Positions 43,909-56,000 of a stretch of 64,000 nucleotides of DNA are shown in pieces. This DNA comes from Osmia lignaria lignaria (taxonomy: Eukaryota > Arthropoda > Insecta > Hymenoptera > Megachilidae), in NCBI RefSeq assembly GCF_051020975.1, contig NW_027478159.1, forward strand, positions 1,628,501-1,692,500, given 5' to 3'. Both the position numbers and the translations under genes were made by a program. Numbering within the stretch: the stretch's first letter is position 1; each line of letters starts with the position of its first letter. Under the pieces are notes generated by a model. It searched no databases. It was not told the DNA's origin and worked only from the letters and a program-made list of their open reading frames with translations.

Positions 43909-44000
43909 TATCATATTTCTGCTGATGGTGTCAAATTACTGCTGAGTCAGCAAAAAAAATGCTGACGCCAGTGATTTAGAATCCGCATAGAACAACTACT

Positions 44001-44006
44001 TACGCA
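44001..44006 (+). repeat. Target-site duplication TACGCA, right copy
   Basis: Directly follows the element tip AACAACTACT and continues as TCTGATCAAAAAATATC, the normal satellite. Phase check: monomer landmarks at 27606 and 44109 are 322 bp apart once the element plus one duplication copy (16,181 bp) is taken out. Confidence 0.95.
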
Positions 44007-47000
44007 TCTGATCAAAAAATATCATAGAACATAAAAAGTAGGAAACTTAATTCTCTACAAAAAAGGTCTCTCAACATTTTGCCATAGCTCGCTTCGTTTC
44101 CGAGATATTTGCAGATTTATCTCAAGGGAAGGGGCCTGACGGACATATTTCGAGATATTTCTTCTTCTTGTTGTTCTTCTTCTGCACAGCTAAGCTGGAA
44201 GTGGCATTTGCGGCTCGCACTAGTGCAGAGTTATCCCAAAGAAAGGGGCCACGGTGTTTCTGTATCTCTATTATGTTGGTGCGGCTTCGGAACTTTTAAA
44301 TATCTCGATATATCTCGAAAACTACGCTTCTGATCAAAAAATATCATAGAACATAAATTGTAGGAAACATAATTCTCTATAAAAAACGTCTCGAAACATT
44401 TTGCCATAGCTCGCTTCGTTTCCGAGATATTTGCAGATTCAGCTCAAAGGAACTGGCCTGACGGACATATTTCGAGATATTTCTTCTTCTTGTTGTTCTT
44501 CTTCTGCACAGCTAAGCTGGAAGTGGCATTTACAGCTCGCAATAGTGCAGAGTTATCTCAAAGAAAGGGGCCACGGTGTTTCTGTATCTCTATTATGTTG
44601 GTGCGGCTTCGAAACTTTTAAATATCTTGATATATCTCGAGAACTACGCATCTGATCAAAAAATATCATAGAACATAAAAAGTAGGAAACTTAATTCTCT
44701 ACAAAAAAGGTCTCTTAACATTTTGCCATAGCTCGCTTCGTTTCCGAGATATTTGCAGATTTATCTCAAGGGAAGGGGCCTGACGGACATATTTCGAGAT
44801 ATTTCTTCTTCTTGTTGTTCTTCTTCTGCACAGCTAAGCTGGAAGTGGCATTTACAGCTCGCAATCGTGCAGTGTTATCTCAAAGAAAGGGGCCACGGTG
44901 TTTCTGTATCTCTATTATGTTGGTGCGGCTTCGGAACTTTTAAATATCTTGATATATCTCGAGAACTACGCCTCTGATCGAAAAATATCATAGAACATAA
45001 AAAGTAGGAAACTTAATTCTCTACAAAAAAGGTCTCTTAACATTTTGCCATAGCTCGCTTCGTTTCCGAGATATTTGCAGATTTATCTCAAGGGAAGGGG
45101 CCTGACGGACATATTTCGAGATATTTCTTCTTCTTGTTGTTCTTCTTCTGCACAGCTAAGCTGGAAGTGGCATTTGCGGCTCGCACTAGTGCAGAGTTAT
45201 CTCACAGAAAGGGGCCACGGTGTTTCTGTATCTCTATTATGTTGGTGCGGCTTCGGAACTTTTAAATATCTCGATATATCTCGAGAACTACGCGTCTGAT
45301 CGAAAAATATCATAGAACATAAATTGTAGGAAACATAATTCTCTACAAAAAACGTCTCTTAACATTTTGCCATAGCTCGCTTCGTTTCCGAGATATTTGC
45401 AGATATATCTCAAGGGAAGGGGCCTGCCGGACATATTTCGAGATATTTCTTCTTCTTGTTGTTCTTCTGCTGCACAGCTAAGCTGGAAGTGGCATTTACA
45501 GCTCGCAGTAGTGCAGAGTTATCTCAAAGAAAGGGGCCACGGTGTTTCTGTATCTCTATTATGTTGGTGCTGCTTCCGAACTTTTAAATATCTTGATATA
45601 TCTCGAAAACTACGCTTCTGATCAAAAAATATCATAGAACATGAATTGTAGAAAACATAATTCTCTACAAAAAACGTCTCTTAACATTTTGCCATAGCTC
45701 GCTTCGTTTCCGAGATATTTGCAGATTCAGCTCAAAGGAACTGGCCTGACGGACATATTTCGAGATATTTCTTCTTCTTGTTGTTCTTCCTCTGCACAGC
45801 TAAGCTGGATGTGGCATTAGCAGCTCGCAATAGTGCAGAGTTATCTCAAAGAAAGGGGCCACGGTGTTTCTGTATCTCTATTATGTTGGTGCGGCTTCGG
45901 AACTTTTAAATATCTCGATATATCTCGAAAACTACGCTTCTGATCAAAAAATATCATAGAACATAAATTGTAGGACACAGAATTCTCTACAAAAAAGGTC
46001 TCTTAACATTTTGCCATAGCTCGCTTCGTTTCCGAGATATTTGCAGATATATCTCAAGGGAAGGGGCCTGACGGACATATTTCGAGATATTTCTTCTTCT
46101 TGTTGTTCTTCTTCTGCACAGCTAAGCTGGAAGTGGCATTTACAGCTCGCAATAGTGCAGAGTTATCTCAAAGAAAGGGGCCACGGTGTTTCTGTATCTC
46201 TATTATGTTGGTGCGGCTTCGGAACTTTTAAATATCTTGATATATCTCGAGAACTACGCATCTGATCAAAAAATATCATAGAACATAAAAAGTAGGAAAC
46301 TTAATTCTCTACAAAAAAGGTCTCTCAACATTTTGCCATAGCTCGCTTCGTTTCCGAGATATTTGCAGATTTATCTCAAGGGAAGGGGCCTGACGGACAT
46401 ATTTCGAGATATTTCTTCTTCTTGTTGTTCTTCTTCTGCACAGCTAAGCTGGAAGTGGCATTTGCGGCTCGCACTAGTGCAGAGTTATCTCAAAGAAAGG
46501 GGCCACGGTGTTTCTGTATCCCTATTATGTTGGTGCGGCTTCGGAACTTTTAAATATCTCGATATATCTCGAAAACTACGCTTCTGATCAAAAAATATCA
46601 TAGAACATGAATTGTAGGAAACATAATTCTCTACAAAAAACGTCTCTTAACATTTTGCCATAGCTCGCTTCGTTTCCGAGATATTTGCAGATTCAGCTCA
46701 AAGGAACTGGCCTGACGGACATATTTCGAGATATTTCTTCTTCTTGTTGTTCTTCCTCTGCACAGCTAAGCTGGAAGTGGCATTTGCAGCTCGCAATAGT
46801 GCAGAGTTATCTCAAAGAAAGGGGCCACGGTGTTTCTGTATCTCTATTATGTTGGTGCGGCTTCGGAACTTTTAAATATCTTGATATATCTCGAGAACTA
46901 CGCATCTGATCAAAAAATATCATAGAACATAAAAAGTAGGAAACTTAATTCTCTACAAAAAAGGTCTCTCAACATTTTGCCATAGCTCGCTTCGTTTCCG

Positions 47001-50000
47001 AGATATTTGCAGATTTATCTCAAGGGAAGGGGCCTGACGGACATATTTCGAGATATTTCTTCTTCTTGTTGTTCTTCTTCTGCACAGCTAAGCTGGAAGT
47101 GGCATTTGCGGCTCGCACTAGTGCAGAGTTATCCCAAAGAAAGGGGCCACGGTGTTTCTGTATCTCTATTATGTTGGTGCGGCTTCGGAACTTTTAAATA
47201 TCTCGATATATCTCGAAAACTACGCTTCTGATCAAAAAATATCATAGAACATAAATTGTAGGAAACATAATTCTCTATAAAAAACGTCTCGTAACATTTT
47301 GCCATAGCTCGCTTCGTTTCCGAGATATTTGCAGATTCAGCTCAAAGGAACTGGCCTGACGGACATATTTCGAGATATTTCTTCTTCTTGTTGTTCTTCC
47401 TCTGCACAGCTAAGCTGGAAGTGGCATTTGCAGCTCGCAATAGTGCAGAGTTATCTCAAAGAAAGGGGCCACGGTGTTTCTGTATCTCTATTATGTTGGT
47501 GCGGCTTCGGAACTTTTAAATATCTTGATATATCTCGAGAACTACGCATCTGATCAAAAAATATCATAGAACATAAAAAGTAGGAAACTTAATTCTCTAC
47601 AAAAAAGGTCTCTTAACATTTTGCCATAGCTCGCTTCGTTTCCGAGATATTTGCAGATTTATCTCAAGCGAAGGGGCCTGACGGACATATTTCGAGATAT
47701 TTCTTCTTCTTGTTGTTCTTCTTCTGCACAGCTAAGCTGGAAGTGGCATTTGCGGCTCGCACTAGTGCAGAGTTATCTCAGAGAAAGGGGCCACGGTGTT
47801 TCTGTATCTCTATTATGTTGGTGCGGCTTCGGAACTTTTAAATATCTCGATATATCTCGAAAACTACGCTTCTGATCAAAAAATATCATAGAACATAAAT
47901 TGTAGGACACAGAATTCTCTACAAAAAAGGTCTCTTAACATTTTGCCATAGCTCGCTTCGTTTCCGAGATATTTGCAGATATATCTCAAGGGAAGGGGCC
48001 TGACGGACATATTTCGAGATATTTCTCCTTCTTGTTGTTCTTCTTCTGCACAGCTAAGCTGGAAGTGGCATTTACAGCTCGCAATAGTGCAGAGTTATCT
48101 CAAAGAAAGGGGCCACGGTGTTTCTGTATCTCTATTATGTTGGTGCGGCTTCGGAACTTTTAAATATCTTGATATATCTCGAGAACTACGCATCTGATCA
48201 AAAAATATCATAGAACATAAAAAGTAGGAAACTTAATTCTCTACAAAAAAGGTCTCTTAACATTTTGCCATAGCTCGCTTCGTTTCCGAGATATTTGCAG
48301 ATTTATCTCAAGGGAAGGGGCCTGACGGACATATTTCGAGATATTTCTTCTTCTTGTTGTTCTTCTTCTGCACAGCTAAGCTGGAAGTGGCATTTGCGGC
48401 TCGCACTAGTGCAGAGTTATCTCAAAGAAAGGGGCCACGGTGTTTCTGTATCCCTATTATGTTGGTGCGGCTTCGGAACTTTTAAATATCTCGATATATC
48501 TCGAAAACTACGCTTCTGATCAAAAAATATCATAGAACATGAATTGTAGGAAACATAATTCTCTACAAAAAACGTCTCTTAACATTTTGCCATAGCTCGC
48601 TTCGTTTCCGAGATATTTGCAGATTCAGCTCAAAGGAACTGGCCTGACGGACATATTTCGAGATATTTCTTCTTCTTGTTGTTCTTCCTCTGCACAGCTA
48701 AGCTGGAAGTGGCATTTGCAGCTCGCAATAGTGCAGAGTTATCTCAAAGAAAGGGGCCACGGTGTTTCTGTATCTCTATTATGTTGGTGCGGCTTCGGAA
48801 CTTTTAAATATCTTGATATATCTCGAGAACTACGCATCTGATCAAAAAATATCATAGAACATAAAAAGTAGGAAACTTAATTCTCTACAAAAAAGGTCTC
48901 TCAACATTTTGCCATAGCTCGCTTCGTTTCCGAGATATTTGCAGATTTATCTCAAGGGAAGGGGCCTGACGGACATATTTCGAGATATTTCTTCTTCTTG
49001 TTGTTCTTCTTCTGCACAGCTAAGCTGGAAGTGGCATTTGCGGCTCGCACTAGTGCAGAGTTATCCCAAAGAAAGGGGCCACGGTGTTTCTGTATCTCTA
49101 TTATGTTGGTGCGGCTTCGGAACTTTTAAATATCTCGATATATCTCGAAAACTACGCTTCTGATCAAAAAATATCATAGAACATAAATTGTAGGAAACAT
49201 AATTCTCTATAAAAAACGTCTCGTAACATTTTGCCATAGCTCGCTTCGTTTCCGAGATATTTGCAGATTCAGCTCAAAGGAACTGGCCTGACGGACATAT
49301 TTCGAGATATTTCTTCTTCTTGTTGTTCTTCCTCTGCACAGCTAAGCTGGAAGTGGCATTTGCAGCTCGCAATAGTGCAGAGTTATCTCAAAGAAAGGGG
49401 CCACGGTGTTTCTGTATCTCTATTATGTTGGTGCGGCTTCGGAACTTTTAAATATCTTGATATATCTCGAGAACTACGCATCTGATCAAAAAATATCATA
49501 GAACATAAAAAGTAGGAAACTTAATTCTCTACAAAAAAGGTCTCTTAACATTTTGCCATAGCTCGCTTCGTTTCCGAGATATTTGCAGATTTATCTCAAG
49601 CGAAGGGGCCTGACGGACATATTTCGAGATATTTCTTCTTCTTGTTGTTCTTCTTCTGCACAGCTAAGCTGGAAGTGGCATTTGCGGCTCGCACTAGTGC
49701 AGAGTTATCTCAGAGAAAGGGGCCACGGTGTTTCTGTATCTCTATTATGTTGGTGCGGCTTCGGAACTTTTAAATATCTCGATATATCTCGAAAACTACG
49801 CTTCTGATCAAAAAATATCATAGAACATAAATTGTAGGACACAGAATTCTCTACAAAAAAGGTCTCTTAACATTTTGCCATAGCTCGCTTCGTTTCCGAG
49901 ATATTTGCAGATATATCTCAAGGGAAGGGGCCTGACGGACATATTTCGAGATATTTCTCCTTCTTGTTGTTCTTCTTCTGCACAGCTAAGCTGGAAGTGG

Positions 50001-53000
50001 CATTTACAGCTCGCAATAGTGCAGAGTTATCTCAAAGAAAGGGGCCACGGTGTTTCTGTATCTCTATTATGTTGGTGCGGCTTCGGAACTTTTAAATATC
50101 TTGATATATCTCGAGAACTACGCATCTGATCAAAAAATATCATAGAACATAAAAAGTAGGAAACTTAATTCTCTACAAAAAAGGTCTCTTAACATTTTGC
50201 CATAGCTCGCTTCGTTTCCGAGATATTTGCAGATTTATCTCAAGGGAAGGGGCCTGACGGACATATTTCGAGATATTTCTTCTTCTTGTTGTTCTTCTTC
50301 TGCACAGCTAAGCTGGAAGTGGCATTTGCGGCTCGCACTAGTGCAGAGTTATCTCACAGAAAGGGGCCACGGTGTTTCTGTATCTCTATTATGTTGGTGC
50401 GGCTTCGGAACTTTTAAATATCTCGATATATCTCGAGAACTACGCGTCTGATCGAAAAATATCATAGAACATAAAAAGTAGGAAACTTAATTCTCTACAA
50501 AAAAGGTCTCTTAGCATTTTGCCATAGCTCGCTTCGTTTCCGAGATATTTGCAGATATATCTCAAGGGAAGGGGCCTGACGGACATATTTCGAGATATTT
50601 CTTCTTCTTGTTGTTCTTCTTCTGCACAGCTAAGCTGGAAGTGGCATTTGCAGCTCGCAATAGTGCCGAGTTATCTCTAAGAAAGGGGCCACGGTGTTTC
50701 TGTATCTCTATTATGTTGGTGCGGCTTCGGAACTTTTAAATATCTTGATATATCTCGAGAACCACGCATCTGATCAAAAAATATCATAGAACATAAAAAG
50801 TAGGAAACTTAATTCTCTACAAAAACGGTCTCTTAACATTTTGCCATAGCTCGCTTCGTTTCCGAGATATTTGCAGATTTATCTCAAGCGAAGGGGCCTG
50901 ACGGACATATTTCGAGATATTTCTTCTTCTTGTTGTTCTTCTTCTGCACAGCTAAGCTGGAAGTGGCATTTGCGGCTCGCACTAGTGCAGAGTTATCTCA
51001 AAGAAAGGGGCCACGGTGTTTCTGTATCCCTATTATGTTGGTGCGGCTTCGGAACTTTTAAATATCTCGATATATCTCGAAAACTACGCTTCTGATCAAA
51101 AAATATCATAGAACATAAATTGTAGGACACAGAATTCTCTACAAAAAACGTCTCTTAACATTTTGCCATAGCTCGCTTCGTTTCCGAGATATTTGCAGAT
51201 TCAGCTCAAAGGAACTGGCCTGACGGACATATTTCGAGATATTTCTTCTTCTTGTTGTTCTTCCTCTGCACAGCTAAGCTGGAAGTGGCATTTACAGCTC
51301 GCAATAGTGCAGAGTTATCTCAAAGAAAGGGGCCACGGTGTTTCTGTATCTCTATTATGTTGGTGCGGCTTCGGAACTTTTAAATATCTTGATATATCTC
51401 GAGAACTACGCATCTGATCAAAAAATATCATAGAACATAAAAAGTAGGAAACTTAATTCTCTACAAAAAAGGTCTCTTAACATTTTGCCATAGCTCGCTT
51501 CGTTTCCGAGATATTTGCAGATTTATCTCAAGGGAAGGGGCCTGACGGACATATTTCGAGATATTTCTTCTTCTTGTTGTTCTTCTTCTGCACAGCTAAG
51601 CTGGAAGTGGCATTTGCGGCTCGCACTAGTGCAGAGTTATCTCAAAGAAAGGGGCCACGGTGTTTCTGTATCCCTATTATGTTGGTGCGGCTTCGGAACT
51701 TTTAAATATCTCGATATATCTCGAAAACTACGCTTCTGATCAAAAAATATCATAGAACATGAATTGTAGGAAACATAATTCTCTACAAAAAACGTCTCTT
51801 AACATTTTGCCATAGCTCGCTTCGTTTCCGAGATATTTGCAGATTCAGCTCAAAGGAACTGGCCTGACGGACATATTTCGAGATATTTCTTCTTCTTGTT
51901 GTTCTTCCTCTGCACAGCTAAGCTGGAAGTGGCATTTGCAGCTCGCAATAGTGCAGAGTTATCTCAAAGAAAGGGGCCACGGTGTTTCTGTATCTCTATT
52001 ATGTTGGTGCGGCTTCGGAACTTTTAAATATCTTGATATATCTCGAGAACTACGCATCTGATCAAAAAATATCATAGAACATAAAAAGTAGGAAACTTAA
52101 TTCTCTACAAAAAAGGTCTCTCAACATTTTGCCATAGCTCGCTTCGTTTCCGAGATATTTGCAGATTTATCTCAAGGGAAGGGGCCTGACGGACATATTT
52201 CGAGATATTTCTTCTTCTTGTTGTTCTTCTTCTGCACAGCTAAGCTGGAAGTGGCATTTGCGGCTCGCACTAGTGCAGAGTTATCCCAAAGAAAGGGGCC
52301 ACGGTGTTTCTGTATCTCTATTATGTTGGTGCGGCTTCGGAACTTTTAAATATCTCGATATATCTCGAAAACTACGCTTCTGATCAAAAAATATCATAGA
52401 ACATAAATTGTAGGAAACATAATTCTCTATAAAAAACGTCTCGTAACATTTTGCCATAGCTCGCTTCGTTTCCGAGATATTTGCAGATTCAGCTCAAAGG
52501 AACTGGCCTGACGGACATATTTCGAGATATTTCTTCTTCTTGTTGTTCTTCCTCTGCACAGCTAAGCTGGAAGTGGCATTTGCAGCTCGCAATAGTGCAG
52601 AGTTATCTCACAGAAAGGGGCCACGGTGTTTCTGTATCTCTATTATGTTGGTGCGGCTTCGGAACTTTTAAATATCTCGATATATCTCGAGAACTACGCG
52701 TCTGATCGAAAAATATCATAGAACATAAAAAGTAGGAAACTTAATTCTCTACAAAAAAGGTCTCTTAACATTTTGCCATAGCTCGCTTCGTTTCCGAGAT
52801 ATTTGCAGATTTATCTCAAGCGAAGGGGCCTGACGGACATATTTCGAGATATTTCTTCTTCTTGTTGTTCTTCTTCTGCACAGCTAAGCTGGAAGTGGCA
52901 TTTGCGGCTCGCACTAGTGCAGAGTTATCTCAGAGAAAGGGGCCACGGTGTTTCTGTATCTCTATTATGTTGGTGCGGCTTCGGAACTTTTAAATATCTC

Positions 53001-56000
53001 GATATATCTCGAAAACTACGCTTCTGATCAAAAAATATCATAGAACATAAATTGTAGGACACAGAATTCTCTACAAAAAAGGTCTCTTAACATTTTGCCA
53101 TAGCTCGCTTCGTTTCCGAGATATTTGCAGATATATCTCAAGGGAAGGGGCCTGACGGACATATTTCGAGATATTTCTCCTTCTTGTTGTTCTTCTTCTG
53201 CACAGCTAAGCTGGAAGTGGCATTTACAGCTCGCAATAGTGCAGAGTTATCTCAAAGAAAGGGGCCACGGTGTTTCTGTATCTCTATTATGTTGGTGCGG
53301 CTTCGGAACTTTTAAATATCTTGATATATCTCGAGAACTACGCATCTGATCAAAAAATATCATAGAACATAAAAAGTAGGAAACTTAATTCTCTACAAAA
53401 AAGGTCTCTTAACATTTTGCCATAGCTCGCTTCGTTTCCGAGATATTTGCAGATTTATCTCAAGGGAAGGGGCCTGACGGACATATTTCGAGATATTTCT
53501 TCTTCTTGTTGTTCTTCTTCTGCACAGCTAAGCTGGAAGTGGCATTTGCGGCTCGCACTAGTGCAGAGTTATCTCACAGAAAGGGGCCACGGTGTTTCTG
53601 TATCTCTATTATGTTGGTGCGGCTTCGGAACTTTTAAATATCTCGATATATCTCGAGAACTACGCGTCTGATCGAAAAATATCATAGAACATAAAAAGTA
53701 GGAAACTTAATTCTCTACAAAAAAGGTCTCTTAGCATTTTGCCATAGCTCGCTTCGTTTCCGAGATATTTGCAGATATATCTCAAGGGAAGGGGCCTGAC
53801 GGACATATTTCGAGATATTTCTTCTTCTTGTTGTTCTTCTTCTGCACAGCTAAGCTGGAAGTGGCATTTGCGGCTCGCACTAGTGCAGAGTTATCCCAAA
53901 GAAAGGGGCCACGGTGTTTCTGTATCTCTATTATGTTGGTGCGGCTTCGGAACTTTTAAATATCTCGATATATCTCGAAAACTACGCTTCTGATCAAAAA
54001 ATATCATAGAACATAAATTGTAGGAAACATAATTCTCTATAAAAAACGTCTCGTAACATTTTGCCATAGCTCGCTTCGTTTCCGAGATATTTGCAGATTC
54101 AGCTCAAAGGAACTGGCCTGACGGACATATTTCGAGATATTTCTTCTTCTTGTTGTTCTTCCTCTGCACAGCTAAGCTGGAAGTGGCATTTGCAGCTCGC
54201 AATAGTGCAGAGTTATCTCAAAGAAAGGGGCCACGGTGTTTCTGTATCTCTATTATGTTGGTGCGGCTTCGGAACTTTTAAATATCTTGATATATCTCGA
54301 GAACTACGCATCTGATCAAAAAATATCATAGAACATAAAAAGTAGGAAACTTAATTCTCTACAAAAAAGGTCTCTTAACATTTTGCCATAGCTCGCTTCG
54401 TTTCCGAGATATTTGCAGATTTATCTCAAGCGAAGGGGCCTGACGGACATATTTCGAGATATTTCTTCTTCTTGTTGTTCTTCTTCTGCACAGCTAAGCT
54501 GGAAGTGGCATTTGCGGCTCGCACTAGTGCAGAGTTATCTCAGAGAAAGGGGCCACGGTGTTTCTGTATCTCTATTATGTTGGTGCGGCTTCGGAACTTT
54601 TAAATATCTCGATATATCTCGAAAACTACGCTTCTGATCAAAAAATATCATAGAACATAAATTGTAGGACACAGAATTCTCTACAAAAAAGGTCTCTTAA
54701 CATTTTGCCATAGCTCGCTTCGTTTCCGAGATATTTGCAGATATATCTCAAGGGAAGGGGCCTGACGGACATATTTCGAGATATTTCTCCTTCTTGTTGT
54801 TCTTCTTCTGCACAGCTAAGCTGGAAGTGGCATTTACAGCTCGCAATAGTGCAGAGTTATCTCAAAGAAAGGGGCCACGGTGTTTCTGTATCTCTATTAT
54901 GTTGGTGCGGCTTCGGAACTTTTAAATATCTTGATATATCTCGAGAACTACGCATCTGATCAAAAAATATCATAGAACATAAAAAGTAGGAAACTTAATT
55001 CTCTACAAAAAAGGTCTCTTAACATTTTGCCATAGCTCGCTTCGTTTCCGAGATATTTGCAGATTTATCTCAAGGGAAGGGGCCTGACGGACATATTTCG
55101 AGATATTTCTTCTTCTTGTTGTTCTTCTTCTGCACAGCTAAGCTGGAAGTGGCATTTGCGGCTCGCACTAGTGCAGAGTTATCTCACAGAAAGGGGCCAC
55201 GGTGTTTCTGTATCTCTATTATGTTGGTGCGGCTTCGGAACTTTTAAATATCTCGATATATCTCGAGAACTACGCGTCTGATCGAAAAATATCATAGAAC
55301 ATAAAAAGTAGGAAACTTAATTCTCTACAAAAAAGGTCTCTTAGCATTTTGCCATAGCTCGCTTCGTTTCCGAGATATTTGCAGATATATCTCAAGGGAA
55401 GGGGCCTGACGGACATATTTCGAGATATTTCTTCTTCTTGTTGTTCTTCTTCTGCACAGCTAAGCTGGAAGTGGCATTTGCAGCTCGCAATAGTGCCGAG
55501 TTATCTCTAAGAAAGGGGCCACGGTGTTTCTGTATCTCTATTATGTTGGTGCGGCTTCGGAACTTTTAAATATCTTGATATATCTCGAGAACCACGCATC
55601 TGATCAAAAAATATCATAGAACATAAAAAGTAGGAAACTTAATTCTCTACAAAAACGGTCTCTTAACATTTTGCCATAGCTCGCTTCGTTTCCGAGATAT
55701 TTGCAGATTTATCTCAAGCGAAGGGGCCTGACGGACATATTTCGAGATATTTCTTCTTCTTGTTGTTCTTCTTCTGCACAGCTAAGCTGGAAGTGGCATT
55801 TGCGGCTCGCACTAGTGCAGAGTTATCTCAGAGAAAGGGGCCACGGTGTTTCTGTATCTCTATTATGTTGGTGCGGCTTCGGAACTTTTAAATATCTCGA
55901 TATATCTCGAAAACTACGCTTCTGATCAAAAAATATCATAGAACATAAATTGTAGGACACAGAATTCTCTACAAAAAAGGTCTCTTAACATTTTGCCATA

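Larger units (their letters stand above)
27826..44000. mobile_element. Palindromic Polinton/Maverick-like element lacking polymerase and integrase
   Basis: A 16,175-bp insertion bounded by 6-bp target-site duplications, starting AGTAGTTGTT and ending AACAACTACT. The AG...CT ends and 6-bp duplication fit Polintons. Its gene content is the capsid half of the known set: hexon-like and penton-like capsid candidates, adenain-like protease, A32/FtsK-type ATPase and pX-like core protein. No reading frame resembling protein-primed DNA polymerase B or an rve integrase is present. The whole element is an inverted repeat: position i pairs with 71826 minus i, except for a 137-bp centre. It is therefore a non-autonomous derivative with one half duplicated in mirror image and the other half missing. 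Polinton versus adintovirus naming is a matter of taxonomy that the missing genes would have settled. Confidence 0.9.
35982..44000 (-). repeat. Right arm of 8,019-bp terminal inverted repeat
   Basis: This is the reverse complement of 27826-35844 to the last base of each tip. Genes here lie on the - strand and so converge on the loop. It ends AACAACTACT directly against the right target-site duplication. The identity of the arms means either that the event is recent or that the arms convert each other. Confidence 0.95.

Noticed and set aside
27826..44000. Assembly artefact from a fold-back read
   Set aside because: Considered seriously because perfect palindromes are common artefacts. A fold-back would mirror the flanking satellite too, but the flanks are in direct orientation with a 6-bp duplication and the loop is asymmetric. 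Not fully excluded without reads.
27826..44000. DNA polymerase B, integrase, transposase or reverse transcriptase in the element
   Set aside because: I looked through all long frames in both arms and the loop and saw none of the catalytic motifs; the halves that would carry them are missing.
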